NCBI GenBank assembly: GCA_021158245.1
Contig: JAGGVB010000193.1
Coordinates: 1 to 48,627, forward strand
DNA length: 48,627 nt
Source: a bacterium
GTDB taxonomy: Bacteria > Zhuqueibacterota > QNDG01
Direction of reading: 5' to 3'
Made by a program: the position numbers and the translations under genes. Below are positions 37,774 through 45,376 of the stretch, piece by piece. The notes under the pieces were generated by a model. That model was not told the origin of the DNA. It ran no database searches and saw nothing but the letters and a program-made list of their open reading frames with translations. Within the stretch, counting starts at the first letter, position 1. Each line of letters begins with the position of its first letter.

Positions 37774-40700
37774 TCAGGCGTCGGATAATGTAAAAAAGAA
37801 AGAAGCACCTTCATTTATCTTTCCCTCTGCCCGGATGTCCCCGCCATGTTTCATTATTATTCGTTTCACATTTGCCAATCCGATACCGGTACCCGGGAAC
37901 TCATTAATGCTGTGTAAGCGTTGAAAGACACCAAATATTTTATCTACATATTTCTGATCAAAGCCAACCCCATTATCTTTGATGAAGAAAATGGTATTAC
38001 CGTCTGTATCTTTCTCTGTGCCAATATGAATTTCAGGATTTTTCTCTTTACCGGTAAATTTAATAGCATTCGAGATAAGATTTACCCACGCCTGCCTTAT
38101 CAAAGAAACATCGAGATTAACATCGGGCATGTCATCAACTATGATAGAGATATTATTCTCTTTGATATCAGAATCAAATATCTGCATTGCTTCATCTATT
38201 ACTGTTTTCATATTGATATTGATCTTTTTCACATCTTTTCTACTCATCCTTGAGAAAACAAGCAGATCGTCGATGAGTTGGTTCATTTGTTTGGAAGCGC
38301 TAATTATATTATCAAAATAATTCTGTGATTTTTCATCAATTATGTGCTTAATGTTTTTATTCAGAAGTTTGGTAAATCCGTCAATATGGCGCAGAGGAGC
38401 ACGCAGGTCGTGTGAAACCGAATAGGAAAAAGCTTCCAGTTCTTTATTGGCAGCTTCCAGTTTTTTATTAGATACATCGAGTTCTACTCGTGATTCATTT
38501 ACATCTTCCAGGAGTAGAGCAAGGGATTGCTGGGATTTTTCAAGTTTCTTGTTTTTTTCTTCTAATTCTGCTGTTCGTTCCTTGACGAGTTCTTCCAGGT
38601 GTTCACGGTGTTTTCGTAGTTCTGCCTCTGCCTGCTTGCGCATGGTGATGTCTTTCATAATACCAAGCCTCCGGTAAGCTTTCCCTTTTTCATCAGCAAG
38701 AAAAAGGCCGCTATCCTCCATATAAAAATAAGTTCCATCCTTGTGTTTGAAACGATACTCCACATGATAATTGGAACATTCCTTCATGGCTTTATCGAGC
38801 AGCGTCAATGCAGCCTTGTGGTCATCAGGATGTATTCGCTTTTCCCAGCCGGATATATCGACCTTCTGAAACTCCTTGAGAGTAAAACCTGTAATCGTCT
38901 GAATATCCCCCGACCAGCCGATCTTGCCTGTAAGAATATCGTAATCGTACAGTATTTGACCAGATTGTTCTGCCAGCAGACGGTATTTTTCCTCGCTTAT
39001 TTCCAGGCTTATGTTTAGTTCATTTAATTCTTCGTTTCTGCGGCGTATAGCTCTTGTTCTTAGCTTGTAAATAAAAATTGCAGCAGACAGTATTGACAAG
39101 ATTAATAGAACACGAAACCACCAGATCTGCCAAAATGGAGGAGGCACTATTATTTTTAATGATGCCCCTTCTTCATTCCAGATACCATCATTATTACAGG
39201 CAATAACACGAAAGCAATAGGAACCCGGGGGAATATTGGTGTAATATGCCGTCCGGCGTGTTCCTGCGTCAATCCATTCTTTGTTCCACCCTTCTAATTT
39301 GTACTTAAATTTCACTCTTTCCGGGACCAAAAAACTGAGACCCGTATAGTGAAACTCAAAATCCTTATTCCCCGGAGAAATTTGAATTACCCCGCTCGCG
39401 GCAAAAGATCTATTGTCAATAATGACGTGCTCGATGAGCACCGGAGGAGGTAGCTTATTAGTCCTTATATTTTCCGGATTAATCATTACCACACCCCTTA
39501 TGGTCGGAAACCAGAGCTTTCCATCCCTGCTCTTCCAACCCGCCGGCTGAAAGCCACCATTGCATTCTTTACTCATCATACCATCCGGCTCGCCATAAGA
39601 AATAGAATTAATTGAACTTATTTTTCCCTCTGCAAAATCGTTGAGCTCTCTCATGCTGACCCGGAAAATACCATTGTTGCAGCTCATCCATAAGTTCCCT
39701 TTTCCATCTTCAAGGATCTGCCATACAGAATCATCAAACAAACCTTCTTTAGTGGTATAGGCTGTGAATTTCCCATCTTTTAACCGGTTGAGACCGCCAC
39801 CTCTTGTGCCAATCCAGAGACTTCCTTCTCCGTCCTCATAGATTGACCTCACAAGATCGTTAGACAATCCCTCCTTAGTGGAGTAGACCGTAAATTTCCC
39901 ATCCCTTAATCTGTTTAATCCACCACCGTCCGTGCCAATCCAGAGACTGCCTTCTCTGTCCTCATAGATTGACCTCACCATGTCGTTAGACAATCCATCT
40001 TTGGTGGTATAGGCTGTGAATTTTCCATCCCTCAATCGGTTAAGTCCGCCACGCCATGTGCCAATCCAGAGACTGCCCTTTCTGTCCTCATAGATTGACC
40101 ACACCATGTCGTTAGACAATCCCTCTTTGGTGGTATAAACCGTAAATTTACCATCCTTTAATCTGTTTAATCCTTCTCCCGTGCCAATCCAGAGACTGCC
40201 CTCTCTGTCCTCATAGATTGACTTCACAAGATCGCTGGACAATCCCTCCTTAGTGGTGTAGACCGTAAATTTATCATCCTTTAATCTGTTTAATCCACCA
40301 CCGTCCGTGCCAATCCAGAGACTGCCTTCTCTGTCTTCATAGATCGACTTCACAAAATCGTTAGACAATCCCTCTTTGGTGGTATAAACCGTAAATTTCC
40401 CATCCCTTAATCTGTTTAATCCACCACCTTCCGTGCCAATCCAGATACTGCCTTCTCTGTCCTCATAGATCGACTTCACTATGTCGTCAGACAATCCCTC
40501 TTTGGTGGTAAAGGCTGTGAATTTTCCATCCTTAAATCGGTTAAGGCCACCACTATATGTGCCAATCCAGAGACTGCCATTTCTGTCCTCATAGATTGAC
40601 CACACCATGTCGTTAGACAATCCATCTTTGGTGGTATAGGCTGTGAATTTCCCATCCCTTAATCTGTTTAATCCTTCTCCTGTGCCAATCCAGAGACTGC

Positions 40701-41403
40701 CCTCTCTGTCCTCATAGATTGACCTCACAAAGTCGTTAGACAATCCATCTTTGGTGGTATAGGCTGTGAATTTTCCATCCCTCAATCGGTTAAGCCCGCC
40801 ACCTCCTGTGCCAATCCAGATACTGCCCTCTCTGTCCTCATAGATTGACCTCACAAAGTCGTTAGACAATCCATCTTTGGTGGTATAGGCTGTGAATTTT
40901 CCATCCCTCAATCGGTTAAGGCCGCCACTATATGTGCCAATCCAGATACTGCCCTTTCCGTCCTCACAGATTGACCACACCATGTTGTCAGACAATCCCT
41001 CTTTGGTGGTATAGGCTGTGAATTCTTTGTCTTTTAATCGGTTAAGCCCGCCACCATACGTGCCAATCCAGAGACTGCCCTCATGATCCTCAAAAAGTGT
41101 TAAAATGTGACTGTCTTTTATATTTTTAGTATTTTTCTTGTCAAACACAGTAAACCTTACGCCATCGAAACGTACAAGACCTTCCTGAGTTCCGAGCCAG
41201 ATGTAGCCATCACGAGTCTGGAGTATGGCTGTTATAGTGCTTTGCGGAAGTCCATCCTCTACCTGCCATACATCATGAACATACTGTGTAATGGTTTTAT
41301 CAGGATCAAGCGCCCAGGCAGTAACGGGCTCACTCAGAATTATGATCAAAAGAAGAAATCCAACCGCTTGGTAAAATAAACACCTTAATTTATTTTTCAC
41401 CAT
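37774..41403 (-). CDS. Two-component propeller sensor histidine kinase
   Basis: A 1209-residue one-pass membrane kinase. A signal anchor (about 8-31) is followed by 14 propeller blades (about 38-640), i.e. two seven-bladed Reg_prop domains, a Y_Y_Y domain (about 650-755), a membrane helix (about 762-780), a PAS domain (about 805-920), a coiled coil, HisKA with SYSVSHDLRAPLRHIDG (about 985) and a HATPase with N and G boxes (WVNLISNAIKF, DNGVGFD, GTGIGLANVKRI). No receiver or AraC domain is attached, unlike the Bacteroides hybrid systems. The periplasmic propellers probably sense a ligand such as an oligosaccharide. Ten blades are nearly identical to each other in DNA. Confidence 0.94.
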   Translation of the reverse strand: MVKNKLRCLFYQAVGFLLLIIILSEPVTAWALDPDKTITQYVHDVWQVEDGLPQSTITAILQTRDGYIWLGTQEGLVRFDGVRFTVFDKKNTKNIKDSHILTLFEDHEGSLWIGTYGGGLNRLKDKEFTAYTTKEGLSDNMVWSICEDGKGSIWIGTYSGGLNRLRDGKFTAYTTKDGLSNDFVRSIYEDREGSIWIGTGGGGLNRLRDGKFTAYTTKDGLSNDFVRSIYEDREGSLWIGTGEGLNRLRDGKFTAYTTKDGLSNDMVWSIYEDRNGSLWIGTYSGGLNRFKDGKFTAFTTKEGLSDDIVKSIYEDREGSIWIGTEGGGLNRLRDGKFTVYTTKEGLSNDFVKSIYEDREGSLWIGTDGGGLNRLKDDKFTVYTTKEGLSSDLVKSIYEDREGSLWIGTGEGLNRLKDGKFTVYTTKEGLSNDMVWSIYEDRKGSLWIGTWRGGLNRLRDGKFTAYTTKDGLSNDMVRSIYEDREGSLWIGTDGGGLNRLRDGKFTVYSTKEGLSNDLVRSIYEDGEGSLWIGTRGGGLNRLKDGKFTAYTTKEGLFDDSVWQILEDGKGNLWMSCNNGIFRVSMRELNDFAEGKISSINSISYGEPDGMMSKECNGGFQPAGWKSRDGKLWFPTIRGVVMINPENIRTNKLPPPVLIEHVIIDNRSFAASGVIQISPGNKDFEFHYTGLSFLVPERVKFKYKLEGWNKEWIDAGTRRTAYYTNIPPGSYCFRVIACNNDGIWNEEGASLKIIVPPPFWQIWWFRVLLILSILSAAIFIYKLRTRAIRRRNEELNELNISLEISEEKYRLLAEQSGQILYDYDILTGKIGWSGDIQTITGFTLKEFQKVDISGWEKRIHPDDHKAALTLLDKAMKECSNYHVEYRFKHKDGTYFYMEDSGLFLADEKGKAYRRLGIMKDITMRKQAEAELRKHREHLEELVKERTAELEEKNKKLEKSQQSLALLLEDVNESRVELDVSNKKLEAANKELEAFSYSVSHDLRAPLRHIDGFTKLLNKNIKHIIDEKSQNYFDNIISASKQMNQLIDDLLVFSRMSRKDVKKININMKTVIDEAMQIFDSDIKENNISIIVDDMPDVNLDVSLIRQAWVNLISNAIKFTGKEKNPEIHIGTEKDTDGNTIFFIKDNGVGFDQKYVDKIFGVFQRLHSINEFPGTGIGLANVKRIIMKHGGDIRAEGKINEGASFFFTLSDA
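39655..41034 (-). repeat. Tandem 126-bp (123-bp) propeller-blade repeats
   Basis: Eleven consecutive in-frame units of 42 residues (two are 41) encode blades 3-13, each starting (K/R)DGKFTxYTTK(E/D)GLS and ending WIGTxxGGLNRL. Blades 3-12 are almost the same. For example 40696-40794 and 40822-40920 are identical over 99 bases at an offset of 126. Such identity suggests recent unequal crossing-over or gene conversion. Confidence 0.9.
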
Positions 41404-41447
41404 TTGCCCCAGTGTTTATGAATTATTTTCTGATCACTTGCCATTGT

Positions 41448-42857
41448 TTACTTGTCCTCCAACTCTTTCACCTTATCTTTCAATTCTTTTATCCTGAATT
41501 CTCTGTCCACGAAAAGTTTATTGAATTCTTCAAGTTTCTTGTTTTTTTCTTCTAATTCTTTAGTGCGTTTTTTTACCAGATCTTCCAGGTGGTCACGGTA
41601 TTTTTCAAGTTCTTCATGAGCATTGTGAAGGCTTTCCTTTGATTGCTCGAGTTTATTAATTTTTTGATGCAATTCATTTGTTCGTTCTGCGACTAAACCT
41701 TCTAATAGTATAGCATATTTTTTCTTTACACGGTAGCGATAATAAATAATGAAGGCGATCAACATAATAATCAATATACCTAATATAAGCAGCCATCTCT
41801 CTGTATGGGCTTTTTCCAACTGAAGTTTATAGGCTTGATTCTCTTTTTCCTTTTTCTCTGTTTCATACTTTATTTGCATTTCAGCTATTTTCTCGTTGAG
41901 CTCTACAGAAAATTGTTTTTGGGTTGACTCGGTAAAATCCCTTTGATATTTGAGCGCCTTTTGATAATTTCCGCCTAATTCGTAATACAAAGAAAAATTA
42001 TATAAATTGTCTCTAATCAGTCCTTTATTTTCAAGTTTTTCTGATAATTCCTGAGACTCAATTATATAAGGATAGGCTTTTTCAGGCTGTTTGATTTTTA
42101 AATAGTATTCAGCAATATTAAAAGTAGTTAAAGCAATTTCCCACTTATCACCAAGTTCTCGATCGATTTGCAATGATTTCAAGCGATATTCCAACACCCT
42201 TTCTATTTTGCCGGTTGCCAAATATACATTTCCAATATTGTTGTAAATCTGGGAAACACCAATTTTATCATCAATTTCTATGCTGATATCCAAAGCCTTG
42301 GAATAGTATTCTAATGCTTTATCATATTTTGCTGTTTTACTCATTACATTCCCGATTGTATTCAACGCCTGAGAAATATATTTTTTATCACCAATCTGAT
42401 ATCTCAAGTTTAAATTTTTTTGAAAATATTCCAGCGCTTTATCAAAATTGTCGAGATAAAAATTTGCCTGGCCGATATTAAGATAAGAATTTGCAATTCC
42501 GCTTTTATCGTCGATTTGTTCCATGATTCTTAAAGCCTTCAGGAAATAATCCATGGATTTTTGACTATCTCCCAGATTATTATACGCAACTCCGAGGTGA
42601 TTGAAAGCATCGGCTTTGGATTTATGATCCTGAAATTTTTCAGATAAATCGACAGCCTGTTCCGCAAACGCAATTCTCTCATTGGGCGGCAATTCCCCAT
42701 AAGCTCCCGCAAGTTCGTTTAAAATTTCTATCTTCTCTTGACCGGATGCGTTTTCCAATCTGCTTTTAAGTGTGTCAATCTCTTGAGCATAAACAGTTGA
42801 TATATTTATGAATAAAAAAATTATTATCAATATAAAAAGTTCTCTTTTAATATTCAT
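41448..42857 (-). CDS. TPR membrane protein with coiled-coil tail, no kinase domain
   Basis: A 469-residue protein. It has a signal peptide (to about residue 25, TVYAQ), periplasmic TPR repeats (about 45-320; ADAFNHLGVAYNNLGDSQKS, LEYFQKNLNL and others), a membrane helix near 352-372 (WLLILGILIIMLIAFIIYY) and a cytoplasmic coiled coil to the end. This TPR-TM-coil plan is that of TPR sensor kinases of FCB bacteria, but the coil ends at REFRIKELKDKVKELEDK with no DHp or ATPase domain. The same tail occurs in the CHASE8 protein at 43544-44815. AAAGGAG lies six bases before the ATG. It may dock onto the kinase encoded downstream. Confidence 0.88.
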   Translation of the reverse strand: MNIKRELFILIIIFLFINISTVYAQEIDTLKSRLENASGQEKIEILNELAGAYGELPPNERIAFAEQAVDLSEKFQDHKSKADAFNHLGVAYNNLGDSQKSMDYFLKALRIMEQIDDKSGIANSYLNIGQANFYLDNFDKALEYFQKNLNLRYQIGDKKYISQALNTIGNVMSKTAKYDKALEYYSKALDISIEIDDKIGVSQIYNNIGNVYLATGKIERVLEYRLKSLQIDRELGDKWEIALTTFNIAEYYLKIKQPEKAYPYIIESQELSEKLENKGLIRDNLYNFSLYYELGGNYQKALKYQRDFTESTQKQFSVELNEKIAEMQIKYETEKKEKENQAYKLQLEKAHTERWLLILGILIIMLIAFIIYYRYRVKKKYAILLEGLVAERTNELHQKINKLEQSKESLHNAHEELEKYRDHLEDLVKKRTKELEEKNKKLEEFNKLFVDREFRIKELKDKVKELEDK

Positions 42858-42875
42858 TTTTTACTCCTTTCTTAA

Positions 42876-43486
42876 TTACGATGGACGATAGACGAGAGGA
42901 CTAACGAGTCGTACAGAATGAGTCTGCTTTTCGTTCTATTGTAATGAGTTGTGCAACTGTGCTCATACTTTTCGTCCAATCTTTTAAATAGTTCAAGATG
43001 CAGGATTCAGTCTATGATTTATGGCCTTTCATTACTGATTCCCTGAAATTATAAATCTTTTTTCCAAGTTCCTCATAGCAACTCACAAAATATTCAAAGC
43101 GATTCTTTATTAATGATCCCGTTCCAAAAAGTATTTCTAAATGATATTTAGTTTCATCGCAGGACGCAACACTATATGTTAAAAAATGGACGAATTCTCT
43201 TTTATATCTTCTCCTCCCATAATCTTCAACAATATTGGCTCCTGTCGACTTTGCAGAACGTCTGATTTGTTGTCCTTCTTCATACATTTCAAATTTAGGA
43301 AGTTCCTCTAAAGTCATTTTATGAATCTCAACGGCTAATTTCTTAGCCAACTGATAAATCTCCAAATCCTTATAACTTTGCGCCTTACTCACTCGACACG
43401 ACCTCCTCTGCATCATGTATTCTCTTGCATCCTGCATCTTGTATCCTGTATTTCATCCCTCTTCCCTCATCTTTCGTCCTTCGTTA
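42876..43486. repeat. Nested inverted repeats flanking the four-helix-bundle gene
   Basis: Two inverted pairs surround the gene. The inner pair is caagatgcaggattca (42994-43009) against its reverse complement at 43426-43441 (15 of 16 match). The outer pair is 42876-42897 (ttacgatggacgatagacga) against 43465-43486 (17 of 22 match). Purine-rich direct repeats of caggatrcaaga lie within the upstream arm. The arrangement suggests a small mobile or formerly mobile cassette; no transposase is present. Confidence 0.55.
43012..43392 (-). CDS. Four-helix-bundle protein (23S rRNA IVP/S23 family)
   Basis: A 126-residue all-helical protein: YKDLEIYQLAKKLAVEIHKM, IRRSAKSTGANIVEDYGRRR, FVHFLTYSVASCDETKYHLEI and a last helix. 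This is the pattern of the family first seen in intervening sequences of 23S rRNA genes and now known as stand-alone genes; function unknown, probably nucleic-acid related. An in-frame ATG at 43437 exists, but AGAGGAGGT precedes the GTG at 43392 by eight bases and that start gives the normal length. It sits inside nested inverted repeats between the two kinase-less sensors and does not look like a signalling protein. Confidence 0.88.
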   Translation of the reverse strand: MSKAQSYKDLEIYQLAKKLAVEIHKMTLEELPKFEMYEEGQQIRRSAKSTGANIVEDYGRRRYKREFVHFLTYSVASCDETKYHLEILFGTGSLIKNRFEYFVSCYEELGKKIYNFRESVMKGHKS

Positions 43487-43543
43487 TTCTCGTTCCTTAT
43501 CCCTTTCACCCGCAACCCGTAACAATCTCTCATTCAAAATTCA

Positions 43544-44815
43544 TCATTCCTTTTTTTTCAATTCCTTCACCTTATCCCTCAACTCTTTAATCCTGAATTC
43601 TCTGCCCTCAAATAATCTATTATAGCGTTCCAGTTTTTTGTTTTTTTCTTCTAATTCGGCGGTGCGTTCTTTCACCAATTTTTCCAGGTGTTCACGGTGT
43701 TTTCGTAGTTCTGCCTCCGCCTGCTTGCGTTCGCTGATGTCGCGCACCACAACCAACAGACGGTTTTGTCCCCCGATGACAACGCGTCTCATGTTCACCT
43801 CAACCCAGAATAGCCGCCCTGTTTTGTCCTTTGCCATCCATTCAAAGAGTTGGGGTTTCCCCTCTGCCGCTTTCTTTATCCACCTCAGGGCATCCTGGCG
43901 GGTGTATGGCGGTTCGCCCTGACTCAAGACCTCAACGTCAAGCCGGCAGGCCTCCTCGCGGGTGTAACCGTACATCTCACACATTTTGTTATTGACGTCG
44001 AGGATTGCGCCTGTATCCAAATCATGGACGAAAATGGCGTCATTAGCCGCATCGAAGATAGCACGATAGTTCTCCTCCGATATCCGCAACGCCTTTTCAG
44101 CTTTATTTCTCTCAATCTCTCGAACATCAATCTGTTCCAGCATATTATTAAAGCCGTCATAAAGAATGCCAACTTCATCGTTACTCTTTTTTTCAACACG
44201 AATTGAATAGTCGCCTGTTTCTGATACTTCTTTTGTTGTTCCGGCTAATTTAAGAATAGGATTTGATATCGTTCTTTGAGTTAATAAAGATAGAAAAAAT
44301 GCAGCGATCATTCCTATAATCAATACAAAAAATGCAATAATGATATTTTGGCCTAAAATCCGCCTGCGTTGTTCCATATTTAAACGCAGTGAAACAATTC
44401 CAATAATATCACTGTCTTGTAAGATTTTTTGAGAAAGGGTGACATAGCCACTCTCGAATTCAGACGATTCTTTCTCGACCTTTGGAAATGAAAAATCATC
44501 ATATCCGATTTTGTTGTATTTTGCAAAGAGATTGCCCTCCGCATCATAAATCCAGGCGTTAACGATATCCTCTTCTGTTTCAAGTGAAAAAAGAATATCC
44601 TCGGCGGCCTTATTATCTAAAAAATTTAAAGCGGAAGTGCTATTAGCACCTATTAACTGGGCAGTGGACGATAATTGACTGATAACAGAATTTCGAAATA
44701 CTCGCATATCATTATAGACAAGAAAAGCTCCGAATAATATAAGTACGATAAAGGCAGTCAAGAGCTGAATGGCAATAAGTTTTTTTCTAATAGATAAATT
44801 TTTTATATTAATCAT
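43544..44815 (-). CDS. CHASE8-HAMP-PAS sensor protein, no kinase domain
   Basis: A 423-residue membrane protein. A first helix (about 13-32) precedes a periplasmic CHASE8-type domain (about 33-150; SSTAQLIGANSTSALNF, AWIYDAEGNLFAKY); a second helix (about 155-178), HAMP (about 180-235), PAS (about 245-365; AIFVHDLDTGAILDVNN) and a coiled coil ending REFRIKELRDKVKELKKKE follow. No DHp, GGDEF or methyl-accepting domain is present. CHASE8 is the sensor of YfiN, which YfiR controls, and a yfiR gene lies directly upstream. GGGAGGT lies seven bases before the ATG. The PAS-coding part is much more GC-rich than the rest. Confidence 0.88.
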   Translation of the reverse strand: MINIKNLSIRKKLIAIQLLTAFIVLILFGAFLVYNDMRVFRNSVISQLSSTAQLIGANSTSALNFLDNKAAEDILFSLETEEDIVNAWIYDAEGNLFAKYNKIGYDDFSFPKVEKESSEFESGYVTLSQKILQDSDIIGIVSLRLNMEQRRRILGQNIIIAFFVLIIGMIAAFFLSLLTQRTISNPILKLAGTTKEVSETGDYSIRVEKKSNDEVGILYDGFNNMLEQIDVREIERNKAEKALRISEENYRAIFDAANDAIFVHDLDTGAILDVNNKMCEMYGYTREEACRLDVEVLSQGEPPYTRQDALRWIKKAAEGKPQLFEWMAKDKTGRLFWVEVNMRRVVIGGQNRLLVVVRDISERKQAEAELRKHREHLEKLVKERTAELEEKNKKLERYNRLFEGREFRIKELRDKVKELKKKE

Positions 44816-44819
44816 CTAA

Positions 44820-45362
44820 TCAACCTCCCGCTTCTTCAACCAAAATCGCTAATTTTAAAAGTTGGGAGCTAACGTGTAAACCCGCTCGTTTAAGGGCGCT
44901 GCTATTTATTTCAAATTTAATTTTATCTGCAACAACGACAAGATTAATAGCAACACCTTTGTCGGCAAATCCTTTGCTGTCACTAATTGTTAAAATATTT
45001 TCATGACCAACCTTTTGTAAAATATTTTTTAAGCACCCTTTTTCCGATGCTGAAATAAAGAGAATATGACACATGTCGATATCCTGGATATCATGATAAT
45101 GTTTTATCCTGATTTTCTTGTTGCCGATAGTCCTCTTTTCTGCTATCTCTTTTAAGGGAATAATTATTTTGCTGTCTCCAATAAATGCAATTTTGAAAGT
45201 ATTGGAAGTATCATTATTTGACCATTGAATATACTTTGTAAAATTGTAAATAAAAACAGACTTAATTTTCTCTTCATGACCGACCTCTTTATTGATATTG
45301 GCAAACGCCATAAAATTCAGAAAGATAATAATAATCAGAAAAAAGTAACAAAATCTTTTCAT
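44820..45362 (-). CDS. YfiR-family periplasmic protein
   Basis: A 180-residue exported protein with a signal peptide (to about residue 21, FMAFA). The family pattern is clear: KIKSVFIYNFTKYIQWS, FKIAFIGDS, the central IDMCHILFIS, ILTISDSKGFADKG, and the closing INSSALKRAGLHVSSQLLKLA. YfiR in Pseudomonas binds the periplasmic part of YfiN and represses it, responding to redox or envelope stress. It is five bases from the CHASE8 gene, so the same pairing is likely here. Confidence 0.93.
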   Translation of the reverse strand: MKRFCYFFLIIIIFLNFMAFANINKEVGHEEKIKSVFIYNFTKYIQWSNNDTSNTFKIAFIGDSKIIIPLKEIAEKRTIGNKKIRIKHYHDIQDIDMCHILFISASEKGCLKNILQKVGHENILTISDSKGFADKGVAINLVVVADKIKFEINSSALKRAGLHVSSQLLKLAILVEEAGG

Positions 45363-45376
45363 AGTCTATTCCAATC

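Noticed and set aside
39655-41034. Regularly spaced repeats as a CRISPR array
   Set aside because: Units are 123-126 bases, in frame, without spacers, and encode propeller blades.
43438-43543. Plus-strand open frames between the CHASE8 gene and the four-helix-bundle gene
   Set aside because: They consist of low-complexity pyrimidine-rich DNA that belongs to the inverted-repeat arms.
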